From NCBI RefSeq assembly GCF_000684975.1, contig NZ_BAXZ01000014.1, positions 1-64,000 on the forward strand: a DNA stretch of 64,000 nucleotides, read 5' to 3'. The notes under the pieces were generated by a model. The model made no database searches and was not told the DNA's origin. It saw only the letters and a program-made list of their open reading frames with translations. The DNA is from Paraburkholderia acidipaludis NBRC 101816 (GTDB lineage Bacteria; Pseudomonadota; Gammaproteobacteria; Burkholderiales; Burkholderiaceae). Position numbers and translations under genes: made by a program. Shown one piece after another: positions 25,555-34,808 of this stretch (positions are counted from its first letter, which is position 1; each line of letters begins with the position of its first letter).

Positions 25555-26223
25555 ATGATCAGCGGCATCGATCTCAGCGGCATCGACGTCAACCAGCCCA
25601 CGTGGTTCTACGACTTCGTCTCGCCGTTCTCGTACCTGCTGCTGGAGCAGCAACAAAAGTGGCCGACCTTCGACTTCGTGCCGTGCCCCGTGCTGCTGAC
25701 CGACCTGTACCGTCACTGGGGCCAGGCGGGCGGCCTCGCGATCCCGGCCAAACGCATCTACACGTACCGCCACGCGCTCTTTCGCGCGGACCAGCTCGGC
25801 ATCCCCTTCAAAATGCCGCCGGCGCATCCGTTCGACTCGGTCAAGCCGATGCTGCTGGCCATCGCCGCCGGCGGCGAGTTCGCCTGCGTGCGCGAGATCT
25901 TCCGCTTCATCTGGCGCGAGGGCCGCGACCCGTCGAGCGAAGAAGGCTTCGAACAGCTTTGCGAGCGCGTGGGCATCCCGCACGGCGAAGCGCTGATCGA
26001 GCAGGAAAACGTGCGCGCCCAGTTGCGCCGCAACACGAGCGACGCAATCGCGCTGGGCGTGTTCGGCGTGCCGACTTTCTGGATGAACAAGCAGTTGTTC
26101 TGGGGCGAGGACGCGCTGCCGATGGTGCTCTACTGCGCCCGCTCGCCGAACTGGCTCGATTCGCGCGAGGTGAAGCGCATCAGCACACTGCCTTCCGGGC
26201 TCGCGAAAGCCACGGCGGAATGA
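25555..26223 (+). CDS. DsbA-fold 2-hydroxychromene-2-carboxylate isomerase-like protein
   Basis: The 222-residue protein is of the NahD/kappa-class GST type. WFYDFVSPFSYLLLE is the thioredoxin-fold active region, where a Ser replaces the DsbA cysteine pair, and LGVFGVPTFWMNKQLFWGED is the cis-proline segment and C-terminal signature. These enzymes isomerise aromatic pathway intermediates with glutathione. GGAGGAAC precedes the ATG at ideal spacing. No naphthalene-type genes are nearby, so the substrate is open. The LysR gene follows on the same strand. Confidence 0.85.
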   Translation: MISGIDLSGIDVNQPTWFYDFVSPFSYLLLEQQQKWPTFDFVPCPVLLTDLYRHWGQAGGLAIPAKRIYTYRHALFRADQLGIPFKMPPAHPFDSVKPMLLAIAAGGEFACVREIFRFIWREGRDPSSEEGFEQLCERVGIPHGEALIEQENVRAQLRRNTSDAIALGVFGVPTFWMNKQLFWGEDALPMVLYCARSPNWLDSREVKRISTLPSGLAKATAE

Positions 26224-26409
26224 GGGGCCGCTGAGGGTTGCCGGAGGGCCGGCGTGCGTCGCGCACCCGGCCGGCGAGGCGTCCTGATGCCGGCCATACC
26301 ACTCAGGCTATGGCGCCGGCGGGCGCGCCGGCCTATGGTTATGGCTGAGCCGGTACGCGCGCGCAGACGACTGCCCGGCTCCCCGCGCGCCTCATCGACA
26401 CCCCTTTAC

Positions 26410-27423
26410 ATGGACGACACCGCCCTTACCCTCGACATCTGGCTCGTGCGCGTGCTGCGCACGCTGCTGATCGAGCGCAGCGTCACGCAGACGGCGCTGC
26501 GGCTGAACCAGACCCAGCCCGCGATCAGCACGGCGCTGCGGCGCCTGCGCGAGATCCTGGGCGATCCGATCCTGGTGCGCGGCAAGGCCGGCATGGTGCC
26601 CACCGAATACGGCGAGTCGCTGCTGCAGCACGCGCAGCGCGTGCTGCGCGACGTCGATTTCGTCTCCACGCCGCATGGCGACTTCGATCCGGCGCGCTCG
26701 AAGCGCACTTTCCGGCTCGCGGCGCCCGACTACCTGAACGACTTCTTCATGCCGACGCTGATCGCGCACTTCCGCGAGGCGGCGCCCACGGCGCGGCTGG
26801 AGATCCTCTCGCTTTCGCCGACGCTCGACCATCATGCGGCGCTCGACGCGGGCGAACTCGACATCGTGATCGGCAACTGGCCGAAGCCCGACGCGCGTTT
26901 TCATCGCAGCGACCTGTTCGCCGACAAGGTGGTCTGCATGATGCGCGCCGATCATCCGCTCACGCGCGCGCCGCTCACGCGCGAGGCCTATCTTCGCGCC
27001 GCGCACCTCGCGCCGACGCCCTACACGGGTTCGAATGCGAACGCCATCGATATCGGCTTCGCGAAAGCGCGCGCCGAACGGCGCATCGTGACGCGCCTGC
27101 CCTACTTCGGGCTCGTGCCGCAGGTGCTGCTGCAGTCGGACCTCGTGTTCACGACCACGCGGCGTTTTGCGCTGCATTACGCGAGCCTGCTGCCGATCGC
27201 CGTGGTCGAGCCGCCGCTCGCGTTTCCGCGCATCCGCTGCTATCAGATGTGGCACCCGCACCCGGACCGGCCGAGCGACGTGGACTGGCTGCGCGGGCTC
27301 GTGGATGAGGTCTCGCGCAAACTCACCGCGCGCAGCCGGCCGGAAGCGAGGCGCGCGGCAGGCGCCGCGGCGCCGCTTACTTCGAAACCTGCGCCTTCCG
27401 GTCCGGCGAACGCGCCGGCGTGA
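26410..27423 (+). CDS. LysR-family transcriptional regulator
   Basis: The 337-residue protein has an N-terminal winged helix (SVTQTALRLNQTQPAISTALRRLRE type; helix about 28-52) and a LysR substrate-binding domain (about 100-300). The start at 26410 gives the normal LysR length; the frame open from 26254 adds an unconserved Arg-rich leader. The C-terminal 25 residues are Ala/Pro-rich and dispensable-looking. The sequence is nearest to LysR members with a long TRRF-type domain that respond to aromatic or amino-acid ligands. The target is unknown; the DsbA-fold gene 186 bases upstream may be one. Confidence 0.85.
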   Translation: MDDTALTLDIWLVRVLRTLLIERSVTQTALRLNQTQPAISTALRRLREILGDPILVRGKAGMVPTEYGESLLQHAQRVLRDVDFVSTPHGDFDPARSKRTFRLAAPDYLNDFFMPTLIAHFREAAPTARLEILSLSPTLDHHAALDAGELDIVIGNWPKPDARFHRSDLFADKVVCMMRADHPLTRAPLTREAYLRAAHLAPTPYTGSNANAIDIGFAKARAERRIVTRLPYFGLVPQVLLQSDLVFTTTRRFALHYASLLPIAVVEPPLAFPRIRCYQMWHPHPDRPSDVDWLRGLVDEVSRKLTARSRPEARRAAGAAAPLTSKPAPSGPANAPA

Positions 27424-27487
27424 ACGAACCGTCGTCCTGCTCGACGACGGCACGGCACCGGAAAAGAATCGAGGCTGCCGCCCATTC

Positions 27488-29053
27488 CTATGCCGCGTCG
27501 AAACTGACCAGTTCCTGCCGCCAATAGTCGCGCGCGCCGCGGCCTCTCCCGTAGTAGGCGAACTCCATGGCGAGATAGCGCGGCACCTTGTCGGGCGCAA
27601 TCCAGTAAACCAGCGTAAGACGCGAATGGCTCTCGAGCCGCCAGCCTTCGCCCTTCACGCAGAACGCGTCGAACGTTCCGGCCGGGACCGTGATGCTCTC
27701 GCGCGACACGACCCGGAAGTCGTACTCGAATGTGTCCTCCTTTCCCGACACCAACACGCGGTCATAGCGCGTCTTCCATTCCTTGCCGATCATGTAGTCG
27801 CTCACGAAGAGCTGCCGGTCGCTGTAGCGGGTGCCCTTCGAATCGACGCGCGTATTGCCGAGCAGGTCGGTGCGGAAGCGGCCGTTGTCAAATTCGACCG
27901 ACGTGTCGTCGATCTTCGTCACTTGCTGGTGGCTGGACCAGTTTTCCCGCTTCGAATAGAGGTCGATTTCCCGATACGTATAGCGTTCGCCGAGCTTCAT
28001 CGTCGCCGCGACCGCGCTGCCCTGTGTGAACGGATTCGCCTGATCGGTCTTGACGACGACCTTCTGCTCGCCGCTCGCAGCCAGCAGCCTGTCGAGCGCC
28101 GCCTGCGCGAGCTCGCAGAAATTGCCGTTCGGATGCGTCTTCAGATAGGCTGCGATCGCGTCGGCCGTGCCGGCTTGCTGCGCGGCGTCCCAGTCGTCCT
28201 TGTCGGCCTGCGCGAGCTGGTCGAGCTGCTCGTCGGTCGGCTTGTCGGAGGTGGGGGGAGGGATGAAATAGAAATCGCCCTCGAGCGACGTGCTCTCCCA
28301 CGGAATCTGCCTGCCATGCGACTGGAGCCGAACCGCGAGCCGCACGCGCTTGAACACGTCCTCGATCTTCGCGTCGGGACGCACCATCTCGCGCAGCAGA
28401 TTTTCCGTGTACAGGCCGTTTTTCCCGCTGCCATCGGACGCGACGTTGCCCGGCGCAGTCGCATACGCGAGAAATGTCCGTGTCGGCGCGTCCATCTGGC
28501 TCAGTCCCGCGCCGGTCGAGCCGGCAAAACCGAAGGGGTTGTTGCGGCAGGCGTCGAGGATCACGATATTCATCGGATTGCTCAATTTGCCGAGGCTGCC
28601 CACCAGTGCCGAGCTGTCGACGGTCTGCTGCGGCACGTCGCCGGCGGCCGCAAGCCGGATATCGACAGGCAGAAGGTAGTTGCGCCAGTCGATCTGCATG
28701 CCGTGCCCGGCAAAGTAAAAAAGCGCGACGGCGGAGTTCCGTTCGACGCGATCGCAGAACCCGCGGATCGAGTTGATCATCGCGTCGCGCGTGCAGTCGG
28801 TCTTCAGGTCGACCTCGAAATTGAGTTGCTTCAGGGTCGCGGCGATCGCGTTCGCGTCGTTAGGCGGATTGCGCAGCGGCGCACCCGGATACGCGCCGTT
28901 GCCGATCACGAGCGCGACGCGCGGCCCCCCACTGTCGTCCGCGAAGGCCAGCGTGTCCAGCACCCACGGGAACAGGGACAAGGCGGCCAGCTTGCCCAGT
29001 GTGCGGCGTTTGTCGGCACGAAATGCGGCGCGGAGGTTCTGGTTGTCCGACAT
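27488..29053 (-). CDS. Caspase-family (C14) protease-like protein, Tat-type leader
   Basis: The 521-residue protein starts with a twin-arginine-like leader (KRRTLGKLAALSLFPWVL, residues 15-32), then a caspase p20-like domain (about 44-275) with RVALVIGNGAYP, His117 in FYFAGHGMQ and Cys169 in VILDACRNNPF, the catalytic dyad. A C-terminal domain of about 200 residues (about 320-521) is beta-rich and of unknown type. Bacterial metacaspase-like proteins are involved in proteolytic signalling, and some in phage defence, though exported ones are less clear. A small secreted protein gene lies upstream on the same strand. It is likely a functional peptidase. Confidence 0.85.
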   Translation of the reverse strand: MSDNQNLRAAFRADKRRTLGKLAALSLFPWVLDTLAFADDSGGPRVALVIGNGAYPGAPLRNPPNDANAIAATLKQLNFEVDLKTDCTRDAMINSIRGFCDRVERNSAVALFYFAGHGMQIDWRNYLLPVDIRLAAAGDVPQQTVDSSALVGSLGKLSNPMNIVILDACRNNPFGFAGSTGAGLSQMDAPTRTFLAYATAPGNVASDGSGKNGLYTENLLREMVRPDAKIEDVFKRVRLAVRLQSHGRQIPWESTSLEGDFYFIPPPTSDKPTDEQLDQLAQADKDDWDAAQQAGTADAIAAYLKTHPNGNFCELAQAALDRLLAASGEQKVVVKTDQANPFTQGSAVAATMKLGERYTYREIDLYSKRENWSSHQQVTKIDDTSVEFDNGRFRTDLLGNTRVDSKGTRYSDRQLFVSDYMIGKEWKTRYDRVLVSGKEDTFEYDFRVVSRESITVPAGTFDAFCVKGEGWRLESHSRLTLVYWIAPDKVPRYLAMEFAYYGRGRGARDYWRQELVSFDAA

Positions 29054-29156
29054 TTGAGTGCTCCGGTTCAGGCGCCAGGAAAGCGGGGATCCAGGCCGCA
29101 AGGGCTGCGAAGCAATCCGGATTGCAGGGTCGTCCCGCCGCCTCGCTGTCGAGGCC

Positions 29157-29477
29157 TTACCTGGATTCGTCGACGGCTCCGGTTCGCGGCCAGGGTTGCG
29201 TAGGTTCGACGCCGGGATGGGGGCTATCCGGAACGAAGCCGCGTGTAGCGGCCGGCACATCCCCCTCGTCCGGATTCGAAGTGGCGCCGCTCGCGGCGGC
29301 TGCCGGCTGCGCATTCGCGGTGCTCGACGGAATCGGCACGCTCGACTTTCGCGCAGCCACCGCGCTGCCTGATGCAGGTGAGCCCGTTTCGGGCGTCTCA
29401 GCCTTGGTGAGAGCCGGCGAGCACAACAGTGCAGACAGCAAAACAAGCATGCCTATGCTGTGTTTCCTGACTATCAT
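29157..29477 (-). CDS. Small secreted protein of unknown function
   Basis: The 106-residue protein begins MIVRKHSIGMLVLLSALLCS, a clear Sec signal peptide with probable cleavage after KA near residue 26. The mature part is Ala/Pro/Ser-rich and disordered-looking, ending QPWPRTGAVDESR. The frame is open to 29918, but this upstream part runs antisense to the rightward gene and lacks a start with better signals. It sits 103 bases before the caspase-like gene on the same strand, so they may be co-expressed. I do not recognise a family. Confidence 0.6.
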   Translation of the reverse strand: MIVRKHSIGMLVLLSALLCSPALTKAETPETGSPASGSAVAARKSSVPIPSSTANAQPAAAASGATSNPDEGDVPAATRGFVPDSPHPGVEPTQPWPRTGAVDESR

Positions 29478-29507
29478 TGTTCTACTCCGCACGCGTACGG
29501 GGGAACT

Positions 29508-30029
29508 ATGGGACGTGAGAACCATCCCGTTTGGGCAGTATATGACAAGCTTCGCACTGCCCGGCTTAATGTCCGCTACTACAGCGCACGATTGCGCCGT
29601 CTCGAGCATCTGGACATGGCCATGGACCTCGCGCTCGTCATTGCGGCCCCCACTTCGGCGGTCGCTGGTCTGTGGTTCTTCAAGACGGACATGGGCAAGC
29701 ACATCTGGCAAGGCCTCGGGACGTTTGCTGCCTTCGTCGCGGCCATCCGGCCGGCGATTCAGTTCAGAAGAACGCTCAAAGCCTACGAAACGACAATCGC
29801 TGCTTATCAGGCCCTCGAATACGACCTCGAAACAATACGCCGCAAAATCGAGCAGCGCGGAACGTACGACGAGGAGTTGAAGGCGGATTTTTTGCGTGCT
29901 CTCGAACGACAGCGCCACATCGATATATCCAGTCCCGACAAGATCGCCAATTCACGGCTGCTGAAAACGTGCACGACCGCAGTGCTGTCCGAAATGCCCT
30001 CCAGTGCGTTTTTTGTTCCAGAAACGTAG
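29508..30029 (+). CDS. Two-TM SLATT-like membrane protein
   Basis: The 173-residue protein has an N-terminal helix (RLNVRYYSARLRRLEHLDMA, about 19-38), two membrane helices at about 39-58 and 66-86, then long charged helices (87-140). This layout and the ARLRRLEHLD pre-membrane helix resemble SLATT domains, two-TM effectors of nucleotide-signal-linked conflict systems. Codon use is less GC-rich than that of its neighbours, suggesting transfer. It is divergent from the secreted/caspase pair. The start at 29508 is preferred over 29460. The family call rests on pattern reading only. Confidence 0.55.
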   Translation: MGRENHPVWAVYDKLRTARLNVRYYSARLRRLEHLDMAMDLALVIAAPTSAVAGLWFFKTDMGKHIWQGLGTFAAFVAAIRPAIQFRRTLKAYETTIAAYQALEYDLETIRRKIEQRGTYDEELKADFLRALERQRHIDISSPDKIANSRLLKTCTTAVLSEMPSSAFFVPET

Positions 30030-30230
30030 TGGCCGTAGTGATGTTGTTAACGCGGTCGCCACGCTGATCGCAATCGGCTTGGGCACACTCGCAGCGCGCC
30101 GGATGCGCCGCAGCACCCCGTTGCGAGCATTTAAGGCCTCGGGGGGCGCGAGGGGCAATAGTGCAAATGCATCACCCCAGACGTGCGCGGCGGCGGTGCG
30201 GCCACCGCGCGCCATCTTATGTACGACGAA
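30030..30230. other. Intergenic, no gene seen
   Basis: This 201-base stretch lies between the SLATT-like gene and the end of the xdhC gene. Short frames overlap it but lack ribosome sites and family features. I see no repeat or clear terminator. Confidence 0.4.
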
Positions 30231-30815
30231 TTATTGCGCGAGAACGCCAAGCCGCTCCAGCGCCCCGCTCGGCACGCGCAACTGCATCAGTTGCGCCGCC
30301 ACCGCCACGGCAATCGACGAAGGCGCCTTGTCGACAATGCCCGTCACGCCGATCGGGCACACCATCTCCATGAGCCGCTCGGCCGGCACGCCGCGATCGA
30401 GCAGGCGCCGCTCGAACTTCACGCGCTTGGTCTGCGAGCCGATCAGCCCGAACCACGCGAAATCGCGCCGCCGCATGATGCGCTCGGTCAGCTCGAAGTC
30501 GAGCGCGTGGTTGTGCGTCATCACGATGAACCACGCGCCCGGCGGCGCTTCGTCCACGATCGCGGCGGGCGTGTCGGTTGCTTCGATCTGCACGTTGGCC
30601 GGCACTTCGTCCGGGAACAGTTCGTCGCGCTCGTCCACCCACTGCACGACGCACGGCAGCATGCCGAGCAGGTGCACGAGCGCATGGCCCACGTGCCCGG
30701 CGCCGAACAGCACGACGTGCATCGGCCCGTACTGCGGCACCGGCGTGCTGCGGCGACCGATGACCACCCGGCCCGCCGCATCGACGCTCACGCAATGATT
30801 CGGATGACGATTCAT
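30231..30815 (-). CDS. xdhC: XdhC, N-terminally truncated molybdenum-enzyme accessory protein
   Basis: The 194-residue protein contains the XdhC Rossmann domain: VVLFGAGHVGHALVHLL at 34-50, AWFIVMTHNHALDFELTERI, FGLIGSQTKRVKFERRL and IGVTGIVDKAPSSIAVAVAA. Family members are about 280-350 residues and start with a roughly 110-150-residue XdhC/CoxI domain, which is absent here. The ATG at 30815 has GAGGGAG upstream, and only 44 bases separate it from the xdhB stop, so no hidden N-terminus exists. It inserts or sulfurates the molybdenum cofactor of xanthine dehydrogenase; the short form may be impaired or may rely on a separate partner. Confidence 0.85.
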   Translation of the reverse strand: MNRHPNHCVSVDAAGRVVIGRRSTPVPQYGPMHVVLFGAGHVGHALVHLLGMLPCVVQWVDERDELFPDEVPANVQIEATDTPAAIVDEAPPGAWFIVMTHNHALDFELTERIMRRRDFAWFGLIGSQTKRVKFERRLLDRGVPAERLMEMVCPIGVTGIVDKAPSSIAVAVAAQLMQLRVPSGALERLGVLAQ

Positions 30816-30859
30816 CTCGGCATGCTCCCTCGAAGTGGCAAACTCAGCCGCTCAGCCGC

Positions 30860-33214
30860 TCAGCCGCGCATGGCGGTGCGTACCGCGCGCACGGACTTGA
30901 GGATTTCCTCCGCCGTGGCGGGCGCATTCATCGGCGGATTGAAGCGGTAGTCGCCCACGCTCGCCACCGCGTCGCGGATCGCGAAGAACACCGAGAACGG
31001 CAGCAGGAGCGGCGGCTCGCCCACGGCCTTCGAACGGTGGATGCTGTCTTCCGCGTTGCGGTTCTTGAAGAGGCGCACGTCGAAGTGCAACGGCGTGTCG
31101 TTGACGGTCGGGATCTTGTAGGTGGACGGCGCATGCGTCATCAGCTTGCCGTCCGGCTTCCACCAGAGTTCCTCGGTGGTGAGCCAGCCCATGCCCTGAA
31201 TGAAGCCGCCCTCCACCTGGCCCACGTCGAGCGCCGGGTTCAGCGAGGCGCCCACGTCGTGCAGCGCGTCGGCGCGCAACACGCGCATTTCGCCCGTGAG
31301 CGTGTCGATCACCACTTCCGAAACGGCTGCGCCATACGAGTAGTAGTAGAACGGCCGGCCTTGCAGCTTTGCCTGGTCCCAGTACAGCTTGGGCGTGGCG
31401 TAGAAACCGTCCGACCAGAGCTGCACGCGCGCGAGATAGGCCTTCGAAACCAGCGTTTCGAACGAGACGATCTCGCCGCCGACGATCACATGGTCGTTCG
31501 CAAACCGCACGTCGCCCGCGTTGACCCCGTCTTGCCCGTAGAGCTTCGTCGCGAGCGCCGCCAGCCGTTCGCGCAGTTGGCGCGCGGCGTCCTGCGCGGC
31601 CTTGCCGTTGAGGTCCGAGCCCGTCGAGGCGGCGGTCGCCGAGGTGTTGGCGACCTTGCTCGTATCCGTGGCCGTCACGCGCACGCGCGCGAAGTCGATG
31701 CCGAGTTCGTGCGCCACCACTTGCGCGACCTTCGTGTTGAGGCCCTGGCCCATTTCCGTGCCGCCGTGGTTCACGAGCACCGAACCGTCGGTATAGATGT
31801 GGACGAGCGCGCCGGCCTGGTTGAAGTGCGTCACGTTGAACGCGATGCCGAACTTCACGGGGGTGATCGCAATGCCCTTCTTGAGCACTTCGTTGTTCGC
31901 ATTGAACTCGCGGATTTCGGCTCGGCGCGCGCGGTAGTCGCTCGTCGTCACGAGTTCGTCGAGCAGCTCGGCAATGACGTTGTCCTCGATCTCCTGACCA
32001 TACGGCGTGACGTTGTTCTGCGTCTTGCCATAGAGGTTGCGCAGGCGCACGTCGAGCGGGTCGAGGCCGAGCGAGCGCGCGACGTCGTCCATGATGTACT
32101 CGATCGCGAACGCGCCTTGCGGGCCGCCGAAGCCTCGGAACGCGGTGTTCGACTGCGTGTTGGTCTTGCCGCAAAAGCCGGCGATGGAAACGTCGGGCAG
32201 CCAGTAGGCGTTGTCGAAGTGGCAGACGGCGCGCGTCATCACCGGACCCGAAAGGTCGGCGGAGAAGCCGCAGCGCGAGGTCATGTCCACCGAGACGCCT
32301 TCGATCACGCCCGCGTCGTCGTAGCCCACTTCATAGGTGTAGTGGAAGTCGTGGCGCTTGCCGGTGATCATCATGTCGTCGTCGCGGTCCGGGCGCAGCT
32401 TGACGGGGCACAGCAGCTTCCACGCCGCGAGCGCCGCGCAGCAGGCAAAGAGGCCCGACTGCGATTCCTTGCCGCCGAAGCCCCCGCCCATGCGGCGGCA
32501 TTCCACGAGCACGTTGTGCGAATGCACGCCCAGCACGTGGGCGACGAGGTGCTGCATTTCGCTCGGGTGCTGCGTCGAGCACCAGACATGCATGCCGTCG
32601 TCGTCCTTCGGCACCGCGTAGGCAATCTGGCCTTCGAGGTAGAACTGCTCCTGCCCGCCCAGCAGCATCTCCCCTTCGTGGCGATGCGCGGCGCGTGCGG
32701 CGCGCGTGGAGGCGTCGCCGCGCGCAAGCTTCATCGGCGGCAGCACGAACTGGTTCGCCGCGCGCGCCTGCTGCGCCGTGAGCACCGCGGGCAGTTCCTC
32801 GTACACCACCTCGCCGCGACGCGCGGCCTGGCGCGCCGTATCGTGCGACGTGGCCACGACGATGAACATCGGCTGGCCGACGTACTGCACCACGCCATCG
32901 GCCAGCACCGGGTCGTCGTGGATGATCGGGCCGCAGTCGTTCACGCCCGGAATGTCCCCGGCGGTCAGCACCGCGACCACGCCCGGCGTGGCGCGCACCT
33001 TGTCGAGATTCATCGAGACGATGCGCGCGTGAGCCTTCTGCGAAAGCCCGAGCGCCGCGTGCAGCGTGCCCGCCATGACCGGAATGTCGTCCGTGTAGGT
33101 CGCGCGCCCGCTCACGTGCAGATGCGCCGACTCGTGCGGGCGCGACACGTGGACCTGGGTGAAATTCTCGAGGGCCTGCGCATCCTTCAGGAACGGTTCG
33201 GCTTGCTGATTCAT
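30860..33214 (-). CDS. xdhB: Xanthine dehydrogenase molybdopterin subunit
   Basis: The 784-residue subunit has an N-terminal Ald_Xan_dh hammerhead (about 25-135; HVSGRATYTDDIP) and the Mo-pterin domain. GGGFGGKESQ (about 250), FRGFGGPQGAFAIE (about 360-375), and Glu in GEPPLLLPFSVFFAIRDAV near the C-terminus (the catalytic base) are present. It oxidises hypoxanthine and xanthine to urate with the Fe-S/FAD subunit encoded 28 bases upstream. AAGGAG precedes the ATG. The length is normal for bacterial XdhB. Confidence 0.95.
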   Translation of the reverse strand: MNQQAEPFLKDAQALENFTQVHVSRPHESAHLHVSGRATYTDDIPVMAGTLHAALGLSQKAHARIVSMNLDKVRATPGVVAVLTAGDIPGVNDCGPIIHDDPVLADGVVQYVGQPMFIVVATSHDTARQAARRGEVVYEELPAVLTAQQARAANQFVLPPMKLARGDASTRAARAAHRHEGEMLLGGQEQFYLEGQIAYAVPKDDDGMHVWCSTQHPSEMQHLVAHVLGVHSHNVLVECRRMGGGFGGKESQSGLFACCAALAAWKLLCPVKLRPDRDDDMMITGKRHDFHYTYEVGYDDAGVIEGVSVDMTSRCGFSADLSGPVMTRAVCHFDNAYWLPDVSIAGFCGKTNTQSNTAFRGFGGPQGAFAIEYIMDDVARSLGLDPLDVRLRNLYGKTQNNVTPYGQEIEDNVIAELLDELVTTSDYRARRAEIREFNANNEVLKKGIAITPVKFGIAFNVTHFNQAGALVHIYTDGSVLVNHGGTEMGQGLNTKVAQVVAHELGIDFARVRVTATDTSKVANTSATAASTGSDLNGKAAQDAARQLRERLAALATKLYGQDGVNAGDVRFANDHVIVGGEIVSFETLVSKAYLARVQLWSDGFYATPKLYWDQAKLQGRPFYYYSYGAAVSEVVIDTLTGEMRVLRADALHDVGASLNPALDVGQVEGGFIQGMGWLTTEELWWKPDGKLMTHAPSTYKIPTVNDTPLHFDVRLFKNRNAEDSIHRSKAVGEPPLLLPFSVFFAIRDAVASVGDYRFNPPMNAPATAEEILKSVRAVRTAMRG

Positions 33215-33242
33215 TATGTTCTCCTTCTCGTTTCCTGAAGTC

Positions 33243-34808
33243 TCAGACCGACTCTGCAGCCTCGGCGGCGCCGGCGGGCAACACGGCGCGCACGTTCACG
33301 GCCTGCTGCGCGAGCGGGTTGTTCGGGCGCGTTTCCAGCCAGAAGCGATACAGCGTGTTCTTCGCCGCCTCGATGCGGTATTCGTCGGTGGCGCGCATGT
33401 CGGAGAGCGGCGCGTAGTCCTTGCCGAGCGCGATCATCGCGACCTGCGCCGTGGCCTCGTGCCAGTGCGCGTCGGCGAGCACGCCTTCGGCATGCGTCGC
33501 CCGCTTGGGCGTGGCGGCCATGCCGCCGAAAGCGATGCGCGGCTCGCGGATCGTCTCGCCGTCGGCGATGAACGCGTAGGCCGCGCATACGGCCGAGATG
33601 TCCGAGTCGAAGCGCTTCGAAACCTTGTAGGTGCGGAACTTCAGGTTCTTGCGTATGCCGGTGCGCGTCGGCACCTTCAGCGCGAGCACGAATTCGTCCT
33701 CGGCCATGTCCTTCTTCTGGTACGCGAGATAGAGGTCTTCGAGCGGCAGTTCGCGCGACGCTTCCGCACCGCGCAGCACCACGTGCGCGCCCAGCGCGAT
33801 CAGACCCGGCATCGAGTCGCCGATCGGCGAGCCGTTCGCAACGTTGCCGCCGATCGTGCCGGCATTGCGGATGGGCAGCGAAGCGAAGCGCTGCCACATC
33901 TCCGTGAGTTCGGGGTAATGCTTCGCGAGTTCGGCATAGGCGCGCTCCACGCTCACGCCCGCGCCGATCTCGATCCAGTCGCTGCCCACCTCGATCCGGC
34001 GCATGGCCTCTACCTGGCCCACATAGACGATGTCGCCCAGATCGCGCATCTGCTTCGTGACCCACAGGCCGATGTCGGTGCTGCCCGCGAGAATGCGCGT
34101 GTTCGGCCGCGCGGCCTTGATGGCGGCGAGCGCCTCGACCGTGCGCGGCGCGTCGTATTGCTGACCCTTGTGCTCGTAGTGGAAGGTGTCCTTGCGCTCG
34201 AGCGTCGCGAGCGTGCGGGCGAGCGCCTCGACGTCGACGGGCCGCTTCGGCGCGTCGGCTTCGAACATGCGCTCGGCGGCGTCGAGGATCGGGCGATAGC
34301 CCGTGCAGCGGCACAGATTGCCGGTAAGCGCATTGGCGATCTCGTCGCGCGAAGGCACCGTGCAGGCGCCCTTGCCGGCACAGCCGGCCGCCGCCGGGGC
34401 GGCGCCCGCGTGCTCGTGGCCATGCTTCTCGTAGAGCGCCCACATCGACATCACGAAGCCCGGCGTGCAGAAACCGCACTGCGAGCCGTGGCAGTCGACC
34501 ATGGACTGCTGCACCGGATGCAGCGAGCCGTCCGGCTGGCGCAGGTCCTCCACCGTGAAAAGCGCTTTGCCGTCGAGCGTCGGCAGGAACTGGATGCAGG
34601 CGTTGACCGCCTTGAAGCTCACGCCGCCCGCCTCGTTGCGTTCGCCGACGACGACCGTGCAGGCGCCGCAGTCGCCTTCCGCGCAGCCTTCCTTGGTGCC
34701 GGTGCAATGCGCGTCCTCGCGCAGATACTGGAGAACGGTGCGGGTGACGCCTGCGTCGCTGACTTCGCGAATCGCGTTGCGGTGGTAGAAGCGGATCGGC
34801 TGACTCAT
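33243..34808 (-). CDS. xdhA: Xanthine dehydrogenase FAD/[2Fe-2S] subunit
   Basis: The 521-residue subunit begins with a plant-type [2Fe-2S] domain (KEGCAEGDCGACTV; Cys42, Cys47 and Cys50), a second iron-sulfur domain with CGFCTPGFVM and CRCTGY, and an FAD domain from about residue 200 (NTRILAGSTDIGLWV, ASLPIRNAGTIGGNVANGSP). It is the first gene of the xdhA-xdhB-xdhC operon. The start at 34808 is taken rather than an upstream frame to 34919 because conserved MSQPIRFYHRNA begins there. Confidence 0.95.
   Translation of the reverse strand: MSQPIRFYHRNAIREVSDAGVTRTVLQYLREDAHCTGTKEGCAEGDCGACTVVVGERNEAGGVSFKAVNACIQFLPTLDGKALFTVEDLRQPDGSLHPVQQSMVDCHGSQCGFCTPGFVMSMWALYEKHGHEHAGAAPAAAGCAGKGACTVPSRDEIANALTGNLCRCTGYRPILDAAERMFEADAPKRPVDVEALARTLATLERKDTFHYEHKGQQYDAPRTVEALAAIKAARPNTRILAGSTDIGLWVTKQMRDLGDIVYVGQVEAMRRIEVGSDWIEIGAGVSVERAYAELAKHYPELTEMWQRFASLPIRNAGTIGGNVANGSPIGDSMPGLIALGAHVVLRGAEASRELPLEDLYLAYQKKDMAEDEFVLALKVPTRTGIRKNLKFRTYKVSKRFDSDISAVCAAYAFIADGETIREPRIAFGGMAATPKRATHAEGVLADAHWHEATAQVAMIALGKDYAPLSDMRATDEYRIEAAKNTLYRFWLETRPNNPLAQQAVNVRAVLPAGAAEAAESV

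Noticed and set aside
29478..29918. Longer N-terminus for the small secreted protein
   Set aside because: It would run antisense to the SLATT-like gene and bury the clear signal peptide inside the protein.
31037..33238. 733-residue rightward frame antisense to xdhB
   Set aside because: Composition is His/Arg/Val-rich and follows the codon periodicity of xdhB on the other strand; no start signal and no family features.
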